This document shows, in pieces, positions 1 to 7,187 of a stretch of DNA of 13,777 nucleotides. How positions within the stretch are numbered: the first letter of the stretch is position 1; every line of letters starts with the position of its first letter. The position numbers and the translations under genes are program-made. The stretch covers positions 1 through 13,777 of the forward strand of contig CANKGM010000029.1 in the NCBI GenBank assembly GCA_947481355.1, in the 5' to 3' direction. The stretch is from Chitinophagaceae bacterium (GTDB lineage: Bacteria > Bacteroidota > Bacteroidia > Chitinophagales > Chitinophagaceae). Under the pieces are notes generated by a model. The model had not been told where the DNA came from. It ran no database searches and saw nothing but the letters and a program-made list of their open reading frames with translations.

Positions 1-43
1 AAATTGTAGGATCAATTTTGCTTACATATTAAACTTTAAACAC

Positions 44-985
44 ATGAAGCGTCGTTCATTTTTTCAGACTAGTGCAATTCTTGGAGCAGGACTTTTCCTT
101 GATAGTAACTCTTTATTCGCTTCAGATAAACCCAACTCTAAATTTGGCTCTGTACAAATTGGTGCAATAACCTATTCGTTTAGATCACTACCGGGAAGCG
201 CAGAACAGACTCTTCAATACTGCGTTAACAGCGGAGTAAGTGCAATTGAACTAATGGGTGATGTAGTGGAAGATTTTGCGGGATGCCCATCAAGCCCTAG
301 CAATAAAGCAATCTGGGATACACTTTCTAGTTCAAAAAAAGCTAAGGCAATGGCAGCTTGGAGAGAGTCTGTATCTATGGAGAAATTTGTTGAGATACGA
401 AAAATGTATAATGATGCAGGAGTAAGTATTTATGCTTTCAAGCCAAATGCATTATCTGAAGACAATACGGATGGAGAAATTGAATATGCATTAAAAGCAG
501 CGAAAGCACTTGGCGCAAATTCAGTAACCGTAGAACTTCAAAAACCAAAACAATCTAAACGTCTTGGAGCACTTGCAGCTAAACACCAAGTATACATTGG
601 CTATCATGCACATACTCAAGCTACTGACACAGCATGGGACATAGCGTTAGAACAATCCCCTTATAATTCTATGAACCTAGATTGTGGTCACTATATTGCT
701 GCAGGTGGAGCCAATACAAAGGAGACCTTGCTAGCATTAATTGAAGCTAAACATGATCGTATAACGAGCATGCACATGAAAGATAGAGCCAATAAAGATC
801 ATGGTGGTGCTAATATGCCTTGGGGACAAGGAGATACTCCATTAAGGGAAATCTTATTACTTTTAAAAGAGAAAAAATATTCTATTCCGGCAACAGTTGA
901 ATTGGAATACGATGTTCCTGCTGATTCAGATCCAGTTAAAGAAGTTGCAAAATGTGTTGCGTTTGCGAAAAAGGTTCTTTCTTAA
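44..985 (+). CDS. Tat-exported sugar phosphate isomerase/epimerase-like TIM-barrel protein
   Basis: Xylose isomerase-like TIM-barrel protein (AP endonuclease 2 superfamily), 313 residues, a usual length. The first ~27 residues form a twin-arginine signal (M-K-R-R-S-F-F, then a hydrophobic stretch ending near LFAS), so the folded protein is probably exported to the periplasm. Likely metal ligands sit at the ends of barrel strands: E69 (AIEL), E164 (VTVEL), D213 in LDCGH with H216, H244 (SMHMKD) and E286 or E288 (ATVELEYD). H188 and H190 (GYHAH) are also typical of the family. Members isomerise or epimerise sugars or keto-sugars, or cleave related compounds; the substrate is not readable here. 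The ATG at 44 is chosen because it starts directly with the Tat signal. The 3' end overlaps the convergent dehydrogenase gene by 4 bases. The family assignment is firm, the reaction is not. Confidence 0.85.
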   Translation: MKRRSFFQTSAILGAGLFLDSNSLFASDKPNSKFGSVQIGAITYSFRSLPGSAEQTLQYCVNSGVSAIELMGDVVEDFAGCPSSPSNKAIWDTLSSSKKAKAMAAWRESVSMEKFVEIRKMYNDAGVSIYAFKPNALSEDNTDGEIEYALKAAKALGANSVTVELQKPKQSKRLGALAAKHQVYIGYHAHTQATDTAWDIALEQSPYNSMNLDCGHYIAAGGANTKETLLALIEAKHDRITSMHMKDRANKDHGGANMPWGQGDTPLREILLLLKEKKYSIPATVELEYDVPADSDPVKEVAKCVAFAKKVLS

Positions 986-995
986 GAACCTTTTT
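968..995. terminator. Bidirectional hairpin terminator spanning two overlapping stop codons
   Basis: A perfect 12-bp inverted repeat, AAAAAGGTTCTT (968-979) and AAGAACCTTTTT (984-995), with a 4-base loop. It has A-tract/U-tract symmetry, so it can act as an intrinsic terminator on either strand. Both neighbouring genes end inside it: the plus-strand TAA is at 983-985 and the minus-strand TAA at 984-982. The left arm is the last in-frame codons of the plus-strand gene (K-K-V-L) and the right arm holds the last codons of the minus-strand gene. The U-run is inside the stem rather than after it, which is a little atypical. Confidence 0.8.
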
Positions 996-2421
996 CCACA
1001 ACAGGCTTCAATCTAAATACTGTACCAGGACCTTCTATACTAACATAGATATAGCCATCCTTACCCATTTCAACATTACGGGTGCGGCCTATATTCATGA
1101 GAAGCTTTTCATGCCCTATTACTTTATTGCCTTGCATAATACAACGGTCAACAAAATTAAACCGCAAAGACCCTACTAGAATACTTCCCTTCCATGCAGG
1201 ATAATTGTCGCCTGTTACAAAAGCCAATCCACTTGGAGCGATAGAAGGAATCCAATACGTTGCTGGATCTTCCATCCCATCCATTTTACTAAAACTAGAT
1301 ATTGGCTTACCATCATAATTAATACCATAACAAATTACTGGCCAACCATAATTAGCACCCGCTTTTATAATATTCAATTCATCACCACCGCGAGGACCAT
1401 GCTCATTTTCCCAAATTAAACCCGTTGCAGGATCCATTGACATTCCTTGCGGATTTCTATTCCCATAGGCATAAATACTAGGAACAGCATTCTTGTCACC
1501 AACAAATGGATTGTCTTTAGGAATACTTCCATCATCATTAACACGATGAATTTTTCCAGGAGATGTCTCAAGATGCTGAGGGAAATCATTTTCTTTCCCT
1601 CGCTCACCAACCGAAATATACAAATACCCTTTTTTATCAAACACTAACCTAGACCCAAAGTGATGCTTGGTAGTGGTATAAGGAGTGGCTTCAAAAATTT
1701 CCTGCACTTCTTCAAAACTATCACCCTTAATCTTACCTCTTACTACAGCTGTTGTAGTCCATTGCTCTCCATTTTCAACTTTATATTTTGAATAAGAAAG
1801 ATAAATCCAACCATTTTGAGCAAAATTCGGGTGCAAAGCTACATCCAATAAACCACCCTGACCTTCAACTAGTGCATCAGGTGTATTCTTGATCTTTGTT
1901 TTGTTGCGAGCATGATCAACAACATATAAAGACCCTGCACGATCAGTAATCAAATAATTACCATCTGGCATTTGTTCAAAGCCCCAAGGACTATCAAACC
2001 CAGTGGCAATAGTATCTAGCACAACAGTCATGCCCTCTGATTTAAAGATTGCAGGTCCTGAAGAAGGCTTTTTAGCTTTTGAAAAACTATACTGCTCAAC
2101 GGTTTTTAAACTAGTAATAATTAAATCAGCTAATCCCTCTATCTCATTTGGAGTAATGATATCCTTCCAAGTTGGCATACCATAATTTGCATAACCATTG
2201 GTAATACTTTTCACAAGTGATTCTTTTGTTTTACCATGCTTCCATTGGCGATCAACGAAAGCCTCAACATTTTCACCATGACAACCTGAGCACTTTTCGG
2301 TGTATATTTTTCTTGGGTCCTCAAAATTTAGCGATTTCTTATCTTTTATATTGACTTGTGTAAAGGCAAAAGAAATGATAGAAATAATTAAAACAACGGC
2401 TAGTTTATGTAAACGCTTCAT
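982..2421 (-). CDS. Cytochrome c-fused PQQ-dependent aldose (glucose/sorbosone-type) sugar dehydrogenase
   Basis: A 479-residue exported fusion. Residues 1-21 are a Sec signal peptide. Residues ~35-108 are a small c-type cytochrome with the haem motif C44-S-G-C47-H48 and a likely axial Met in GMPTW (M82). Residues ~130-472 are the six-bladed propeller of soluble PQQ sugar dehydrogenases (GSDH, like aldose sugar dehydrogenase YliI). Typical sequences are visible: FDSPWGF, GQGGLLDVALHP, the HHFGSRL stretch with the probable catalytic His (H253/H254), YGNRNPQG with the PQQ-contacting Arg (R322), WENEHGPRGGDELN and GANYGWP. It would oxidise an aldose or related alcohol in the periplasm and pass electrons to its own haem. 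The gene is divergent from the Gfo/Idh/MocA gene at 2529, with 107 bases between them, and convergent with the isomerase-like gene. No frameshift or missing motif is seen; the physiological sugar is unknown. Confidence 0.9.
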   Translation of the reverse strand: MKRLHKLAVVLIISIISFAFTQVNIKDKKSLNFEDPRKIYTEKCSGCHGENVEAFVDRQWKHGKTKESLVKSITNGYANYGMPTWKDIITPNEIEGLADLIITSLKTVEQYSFSKAKKPSSGPAIFKSEGMTVVLDTIATGFDSPWGFEQMPDGNYLITDRAGSLYVVDHARNKTKIKNTPDALVEGQGGLLDVALHPNFAQNGWIYLSYSKYKVENGEQWTTTAVVRGKIKGDSFEEVQEIFEATPYTTTKHHFGSRLVFDKKGYLYISVGERGKENDFPQHLETSPGKIHRVNDDGSIPKDNPFVGDKNAVPSIYAYGNRNPQGMSMDPATGLIWENEHGPRGGDELNIIKAGANYGWPVICYGINYDGKPISSFSKMDGMEDPATYWIPSIAPSGLAFVTGDNYPAWKGSILVGSLRFNFVDRCIMQGNKVIGHEKLLMNIGRTRNVEMGKDGYIYVSIEGPGTVFRLKPVVEKGS

Positions 2422-2528
2422 GTATTAAATTTAGAATGGCAATATACAAAATTCATTCCTTTTATAAATTGACTTGCACATAATTTAGTTTAAACATAAA
2501 TAAAAATTATATTTATAAAAAAGCATCC
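2422..2528. promoter_or_regulatory. Divergent intergenic region, probable promoters of the two flanking genes
   Basis: This 107-base A/T-rich gap separates two divergently read genes and must hold the start signals for both unless transcription comes from farther away. I find no full match to the Bacteroidota promoter. The nearest plus-strand candidate is TAATTTAG (2481-2488), one base off TAnnTTTG, but its only upstream TTG (2469-2471) is far too close. The nearest minus-strand candidate is the complement of CAAAATTC (2447-2454), also one base off and without a -33 TTG. The call rests on gene layout, not on a motif. Confidence 0.3.
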
Positions 2529-3635
2529 ATGCCTAATTTGAAGATTATACTCTACGTATTTTTTTTTACAACAAGTGCTCAATATGGGGTTTCACAAAAC
2601 AGGGTGCCGGTTAGGATAGCAGTGGCAGGTTTATCGCATGGTCACAACAGAAGTGTGCTCAATAGAATTCATGATAGCGTAATAAACGTAGTAGGAATAT
2701 ATGAACCAAATGTAGAATTAGCATCACGTTTAGCCCTACAATATAAAGTTGATCAAAGTTTGTTTTATACAGATTTAAACACCATGCTAGATAAAACAAA
2801 TCCTGAAGGAGTACTTGGGATTGGAACAACATTTGATCACCTAACCCTAGTAGAAGCTTGCGCACCAAGACATATACCCGTGATGGTTGAAAAACCACTG
2901 GCCGTATCCAAAAAACATGTCGAAAAAATTGCGTTGCTAGCCAAAAAATACAATGCTATCGTATTAACAAACTATGAATCCGCATGGTATCCTACCACTG
3001 AAAAAGCATTTCAATTAAGCGCTGATAGTTCCTTTATGGGCAAAGTAAGAAAGGTTGTTGTACACGACGGGCATATGGGACCGAAAGAAATACAAGTTAT
3101 GCCAGAATTTTTTGATTGGCTAACAGACCCTATATTAAATGGTGGTGGTGCCTTGATGGACTTTGGTTGCTATGGTGCTAACCTCATGACTTATTTAATG
3201 AAAGGTCAATTTCCCACCTCAGTGACTGCTATCACTAGAAATTTTAGGCCAGATGTTTATTCTAAAGTGGATGACGAAGCAACCATAATCTTAACATACC
3301 CAACTACACAATGCATCATCGAAGCTTCATGGAACTGGTCTTATAATAGAAAGGACATGGAAATATATGGTGAATTTGGTTCTGCCATTACCGATAACAA
3401 CAAAGCAATGCGCATCAGAGGAGAAGATGAAGTAGAGCATCATATAGTTGTAACACCTGAGGAAACAAATACCTACACAGATCCAATTAAATATTTTGCT
3501 GATGTTATTTTGAAAAAAATTGCTGTGCCAAAATTTGGCTTATACTCACTTGAAAACAATATTATTGTCATTAAAATACTTGAAGCAGCAAAAAAATCAT
3601 CACGACTTGGCAGAACAGTTAAAATGAAAAGCTAG
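2529..3635 (+). CDS. Exported Gfo/Idh/MocA family oxidoreductase
   Basis: NAD(P)-dependent oxidoreductase of the glucose-fructose oxidoreductase/inositol dehydrogenase/MocA family, 368 residues. Residues 1-~23 look like a Sec signal peptide with no twin arginine. The Rossmann fold starts at V28 (RIAVAGLSHGH, a glycine-rich loop of G34 and G38). The family EKP motif is at 121-123 (MVEKPLAVS), with the catalytic-side Lys K122. The second domain carries the usual G-G-G-x-x-x-D-x-G motif (G205-Y215). Members oxidise or reduce a sugar hydroxyl, often at C3 or at an inositol carbon, or use it transiently in hydrolysis. In Bacteroidota such genes often sit beside TIM-barrel isomerases and PQQ dehydrogenases, as here. 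The ATG at 2529 is chosen because it leads straight into the hydrophobic segment. The next gene, the PfkB-type kinase, starts 141 bases downstream on the same strand. Family certain; substrate and true location uncertain. Confidence 0.88.
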   Translation: MPNLKIILYVFFFTTSAQYGVSQNRVPVRIAVAGLSHGHNRSVLNRIHDSVINVVGIYEPNVELASRLALQYKVDQSLFYTDLNTMLDKTNPEGVLGIGTTFDHLTLVEACAPRHIPVMVEKPLAVSKKHVEKIALLAKKYNAIVLTNYESAWYPTTEKAFQLSADSSFMGKVRKVVVHDGHMGPKEIQVMPEFFDWLTDPILNGGGALMDFGCYGANLMTYLMKGQFPTSVTAITRNFRPDVYSKVDDEATIILTYPTTQCIIEASWNWSYNRKDMEIYGEFGSAITDNNKAMRIRGEDEVEHHIVVTPEETNTYTDPIKYFADVILKKIAVPKFGLYSLENNIIVIKILEAAKKSSRLGRTVKMKS

Positions 3636-3776
3636 TCTATTTAAGTTTCGAGTTACAAGAAATATGAGTTAATTCACTTCTGATTCAACAGAGACAGGCA
3701 TTTGTTAAACCACATGATGTAAATTGTTTTGTAACTTGTTTCTCTATTAAGCCATATTATACAACACAATAATTAT

Positions 3777-4730
3777 ATGAAAAAAATACTATGCATTGGT
3801 GAAGCGCTTATCGATATGATATGTACCGATAAAGGAAGTTCGTTGAGTGATGGACAGCATTTTGTAAAAAAACCAGGTGGCGCTCCAACCAATGTTGCCG
3901 CTGCTATTGCTGCTTTAGGAGGCACCGTTGAAATGTCAGCTAAAGTTGGTAAAGATCCATTTGGCAAACACTTGATTGAAGTGATGAATGAATTTGGCAT
4001 CATAACCGATAGCATAATACAAGATGAAAAGAATTTTACAACGTTCGCATTTGTCTCTTTGATGGAAAATGGAGAAAGAGACTTTTATTTTAACCGTGGA
4101 GCAGATGGTATGCTAAATGATGACGATGTACGTAAAATAGATATTAGCTCTTTTGGTATTGCACATTTTGGATCAGCAACAGGATTTTTGCCAGGACCCC
4201 TACAATCTACCTATAAAAACATGTTGGATAAAGCCAATGACCATGGACTTTTTGTAAGCTTTGATCCAAATTACAGGCATCTACTATTTAGCCATGATCA
4301 AGAATTGTTTATTCAAAAATCGTGGGAGTTTATAGAGAAATGCAGCTTTTTCAAAGTAAGTGATGAAGAAGCTTTCATGCTAACTAGAAAATCATCTGTA
4401 GAGGAAGCTGCAGCAGTCTTTGCAAAAAAGTCGAATGCCGTTTTTGCAATTACACTAGGGAAGGATGGGACACTCTTAGGATTTCAGAAAGAAACATTGA
4501 TTATTCCTAGTATAGAAATCACTCCAGTAGATACAACGGGTGCTGGAGATGCTTTTGTCGGAGCAGTACTCTTTCAACTAAGCACCATATCAAACACTCA
4601 AATGAATGAATTGAATAAAGAACAATGGATTTCTCTATTTACTAATGCCAACAAGGCAGGGGCAAGAACATGTGAATACTTAGGTGCTATGGAAGCGTTT
4701 AAACACCTAAGCAATGACATTTTCAATTAG
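3777..4730 (+). CDS. PfkB-family carbohydrate kinase, fructokinase-like
   Basis: Cytoplasmic sugar kinase of the ribokinase/PfkB family, 317 residues, a normal full length with no signal peptide. Visible signatures: the N-terminal strand with GEALIDMI (8-15) for sugar binding, the first PfkB signature around KPGGAPTNVAAAIAALGG (32-49), AKVGKDPFG (55-63), the FDPNYR element (162-167), and the second signature DTTGAGDAFVGAVL (252-265) with catalytic base D258 and the anion hole GAGD. GEALID plus PGGAPTNVA favours fructokinase (ATP + fructose to fructose 6-phosphate), but ketogluconate or other hexose kinases look similar. It follows the Gfo/Idh/MocA gene after 141 bases and may be co-transcribed or have its own promoter. 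Its TAG stop (4728-4730) overlaps the stop of the convergent haloperoxidase gene. Confidence 0.88.
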   Translation: MKKILCIGEALIDMICTDKGSSLSDGQHFVKKPGGAPTNVAAAIAALGGTVEMSAKVGKDPFGKHLIEVMNEFGIITDSIIQDEKNFTTFAFVSLMENGERDFYFNRGADGMLNDDDVRKIDISSFGIAHFGSATGFLPGPLQSTYKNMLDKANDHGLFVSFDPNYRHLLFSHDQELFIQKSWEFIEKCSFFKVSDEEAFMLTRKSSVEEAAAVFAKKSNAVFAITLGKDGTLLGFQKETLIIPSIEITPVDTTGAGDAFVGAVLFQLSTISNTQMNELNKEQWISLFTNANKAGARTCEYLGAMEAFKHLSNDIFN

Positions 4731-6052
4731 CTCCCTTTCTTCATTCGTAGTTTAGTGGCTATATGCTTGCCAACTTGCTTTCCAGCTTCAGTACTCACCA
4801 AACAGGAGTTATGTAAATGTATCCCTCCATAGAAGCGTGCTAAATTATTTTCTTCTGCAGCTGCTCTAAATGAATTGAATTTTCTGCTCTCTATTCCAAA
4901 CTCTAATTCTGTTGTATCGGTATAACTAAAGTTACTTCCAAACACTTTTGTCAATGCTTCAGCAGCACTAGCAGAAATGGTTGAATGTCCGCATGTATAT
5001 TCAGGGAATGCTGGAGTCTGAAGTAGAGGCCTCCAATTGGCATCAATGTATTTGTTAATTACAGATTCTGGACGAATAGTAGCGTAGGTGTATTTAGCAT
5101 CCCAACATTCAATAAATGCATCAAACATAACAATCGATGTAAGTGCGTATGCATAAGTTGTTTCAGCAAAATCAACTTTTGCTTGCTTAGCCGCTATACC
5201 TATAATTCCCATCCAATGTCCTGGAGGAGAGAATTTTTTGGTACTAAACATTGCATGACCATATACATTTAGTTTAAATGGATTATCATCCCAGAAATTA
5301 GCAATATGTTTTTGTTCGTCGGTAAGATTTTCTCCTGCCGTTTTGACCATCATTACATTTTTATAATATAAAGATGTGGTGTCTTTCATATCAAATGGAA
5401 TCGGAGGAACTGGTCTAAACTGGCTAGCACTATCCAACACCAATGTTCTGATCTCATTCCAATGGGGTTCAACAGCTGAAGCATACATAGGCGGTGTAGG
5501 AACCCACCTACCAGGCACATCAAGCACAGTGTATTTTTCAGCACTCCTTGTTTCAGCGTAGTTATCTTTTTTGCTCCAGGCTACTATATGCCTAGACACC
5601 TTTGCTGAAAAGGAATCGGTTTTATCTAACATATTCTGAGGCATACCCAATGATAGTGCTAATTGCTTAAGACTATCTACATAGTCTTTCATACTTCCCT
5701 CGGGGAAAGTGACTGCTTCACCAACCCTACAATAAGCAAGGATTGATGCTAATGGAAAATATATATCTGCAGTGTCATGTATAGTCTGCAATGTATCTAA
5801 CCCATGTATTTGTCCAGCCAACGTTCTATAACGACTAGGCGCTGAAACCACCATTACTTCATATCCTGCAATTGCAGCATAGGTATAATTTCGTGAAGCT
5901 ACAATGGGAGGGAAATTATTACCCATTACTACCTCATTTAACTCATGAACAGTTTTAGAGTATAGTTCTGGATCACTAAACATTTTCTTATAGCCATCCT
6001 CATTTTTACAAGAGAAAAAGAAGATCAAAAGTATAAACCAATAATTTCTCAT
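4727..6052 (-). CDS. Vanadium-dependent haloperoxidase / PAP2 superfamily lipoprotein
   Basis: A 441-residue protein of the vanadium haloperoxidase/acid phosphatase superfamily. The N-terminus is a lipoprotein signal with lipid Cys C15 (FFFSC, a loose lipobox). The following K-N-E-D puts acidic residues at +3/+4, which fits surface export of Bacteroidota lipoproteins. The three oxyanion-binding motifs are in order: K320-x6-R327-P328 (KYTYATIRP), C354-G355-H356 in PEYTCGHS, where the first residue is usually Ser, and R406-x5-H412 in LARFYGGIH, where the residue before Arg is usually Ser. H412 would bind vanadate or be the phosphoryl nucleophile, and H356 would be the acid/base. No Asp follows H412 at the usual spacing. 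Length and motif spacing resemble bacterial haloperoxidases, as I recall them, more than short PAP2 phosphatases. It would oxidise halide with peroxide or act as a phosphatase; sequence alone does not decide. It has its own probable promoter at 6140-6170. Confidence 0.82.
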   Translation of the reverse strand: MRNYWFILLIFFFSCKNEDGYKKMFSDPELYSKTVHELNEVVMGNNFPPIVASRNYTYAAIAGYEVMVVSAPSRYRTLAGQIHGLDTLQTIHDTADIYFPLASILAYCRVGEAVTFPEGSMKDYVDSLKQLALSLGMPQNMLDKTDSFSAKVSRHIVAWSKKDNYAETRSAEKYTVLDVPGRWVPTPPMYASAVEPHWNEIRTLVLDSASQFRPVPPIPFDMKDTTSLYYKNVMMVKTAGENLTDEQKHIANFWDDNPFKLNVYGHAMFSTKKFSPPGHWMGIIGIAAKQAKVDFAETTYAYALTSIVMFDAFIECWDAKYTYATIRPESVINKYIDANWRPLLQTPAFPEYTCGHSTISASAAEALTKVFGSNFSYTDTTELEFGIESRKFNSFRAAAEENNLARFYGGIHLHNSCLVSTEAGKQVGKHIATKLRMKKGS

Positions 6053-6139
6053 ATTATTTAAATTATAATTTTCTTGCCTATGGAATAAATGTTGAGTTCT
6101 TATTCAGCGAAAAGCAGATAAAGATCAAAAAAACATATG

Positions 6140-6170
6140 CAAAATTACATCTTTTTTGACTAATTTTCAA
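6140..6170 (-). promoter_or_regulatory. Bacteroidota-type promoter for the haloperoxidase gene
   Basis: On the minus strand the -7 element TAATTTTG (6147 to 6140) matches the Bacteroidota consensus TAnnTTTG exactly. A -33 TTG lies at 6170-6168, with 20 bases between the two elements, a suitable spacing. The implied transcription start is near 6133, leaving a leader of about 80 bases before the ATG at 6052. The rest of the 177-base gap (6053-6229) is A/T-rich. The plus-strand gene at 6230 has only a one-mismatch -7 candidate, TAATTTTC at 6161-6168. In AT-rich DNA such matches can occur by chance. Confidence 0.5.
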
Positions 6171-6229
6171 TTCCTTAATTAACGCAGAAGCCACACCCTT
6201 ATTGAAATAGAGGAATTTAATAATATAAA

Positions 6230-7171
6230 ATGAAAAGATTTATCATATTGTCTTTTTTGGTGATTATTGTTGTTATCGCATACCTATCTAGTAAAACCTT
6301 GGGGGGACAAAACAATGAAGTTTCTGAAGCATTTTTTTTAAAACTACCCCTCAATTCTGCTCAACGAGGAATTACTCAAATCAAAAAATGGAAAGCATTT
6401 TTTCCTGGAAAATCAATCGATGATAGCACATATGAAATTGATAATACAGTGTTCAAGATAAAAAGAACAATGCTTACTGGAATTCAATTGGAGTCCTATG
6501 AAAAAAACTACCCTGAAATTCAATGGACAGCCGACATTAATGCAATTGAAATGAGGGATTCTGCATTTATCCAATTTTATCTGAAGAAGATTCAGAGCGA
6601 AGAAACTTTATGGTCAAGATTATCTACAAATGCTAAAACTAACCATCAGAAAAAAATTTATGAAAAAATATGTAGTTCAGCTGTAAGCTATTTTGAATCA
6701 ATCAAAAATGTATATGGATATAATATCATAGAAACCAATGTCAAAGATTCTATCTTACTTACAACAAATATAACATCGGCAGACACCCCCTCAATAAAAA
6801 CAATTTATGAGTTGATAGACAAGTTAAAACTAGTCATGAGCGAAAAAGGAGAAAAAGCCGTGGATTCACCGATGTTAAATATTACACAGGTTGAAACAAA
6901 CTTAGTCAGCACAACAGTTGCCATACCAATACACCGTCGAATTGATGTTACCGGAAATTTTAAATTGAAAAATATGGTACTTGGCAGAATTTTAGAGGCC
7001 AATGTAGATGGAGGAAAATCAGATATTAAGCAGGCCTTTAGTGCCATGGAATATTACAGAATGGATAGACAAAAAATATCACCTGCCATGCCTTTTGAAA
7101 CACTATTAAGTTATAGGCAAGGGATGCCAGATAGTCTTTGGAGAACAAAAATAAGTTTACCTGTATACTAA
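6230..7171 (+). CDS. Membrane-anchored protein with probable GyrI-like effector-binding domain
   Basis: 313 residues. Residues 4-20 are a strong hydrophobic segment, probably an uncleaved anchor (no lipobox Cys), leaving the rest in the periplasm. The C-terminal part (~165-313) resembles the GyrI-like/AraC effector-binding fold: an AIPIHRRIDV strand (231-240), a following glycine-spaced segment GRILEANVDGG (252-262), a helical stretch around AFSAMEYYRMD, and a terminal RTKISLPV strand (305-312) like the T-x-I-x-x-P-V ending of that family. In Bacteroidota this domain often follows an SRPBCC-like domain. Residues ~35-160 (LPLNSAQRGITQIKKWKAFFPG) could be a diverged version, but I cannot confirm it. 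Such proteins bind small molecules; no catalytic motif is seen. It lies on the opposite strand between the FG-GAP and haloperoxidase genes, 16 bases from the end of the former. Gene reality is good; the domain call is moderate. Confidence 0.6.
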   Translation: MKRFIILSFLVIIVVIAYLSSKTLGGQNNEVSEAFFLKLPLNSAQRGITQIKKWKAFFPGKSIDDSTYEIDNTVFKIKRTMLTGIQLESYEKNYPEIQWTADINAIEMRDSAFIQFYLKKIQSEETLWSRLSTNAKTNHQKKIYEKICSSAVSYFESIKNVYGYNIIETNVKDSILLTTNITSADTPSIKTIYELIDKLKLVMSEKGEKAVDSPMLNITQVETNLVSTTVAIPIHRRIDVTGNFKLKNMVLGRILEANVDGGKSDIKQAFSAMEYYRMDRQKISPAMPFETLLSYRQGMPDSLWRTKISLPVY

Positions 7172-7187
7172 TAGAAAGCAGAGAGCA

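Noticed and set aside
952..1179. Plus-strand open frame overlapping the end of the isomerase-like gene
   Set aside because: It runs antisense through the C-terminal codons of the PQQ dehydrogenase and through the terminator hairpin, with no protein-like features.
2559..2567. Run of nine T in the signal-peptide codons of the Gfo/Idh/MocA gene, a possible slippage switch
   Set aside because: The run encodes three Phe in a hydrophobic leader and the frame is intact; runs of this length are common in such AT-rich DNA and nothing else points to phase variation.
3651..3736. Inverted repeat AGTTACAA (3651-3658) / TTGTAACT (3729-3736) in the gap before the kinase gene
   Set aside because: Only 8 bp with a 70-base spacer in AT-rich DNA; expected by chance and not shaped like a terminator or a compact operator.
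3720..3739. Promoter-like TAAATTGT and TAACTTGT before the kinase gene
   Set aside because: Each is off the TAnnTTTG consensus and the only fitting upstream TTG (3702-3704) is at a wrong distance (15 or 27 bases).
6053..6229. Search for a small RNA, riboswitch or short gene in the largest gap
   Set aside because: Apart from the minus-strand promoter match I see no stable hairpin, no conserved RNA motif and no short frame with a plausible start.
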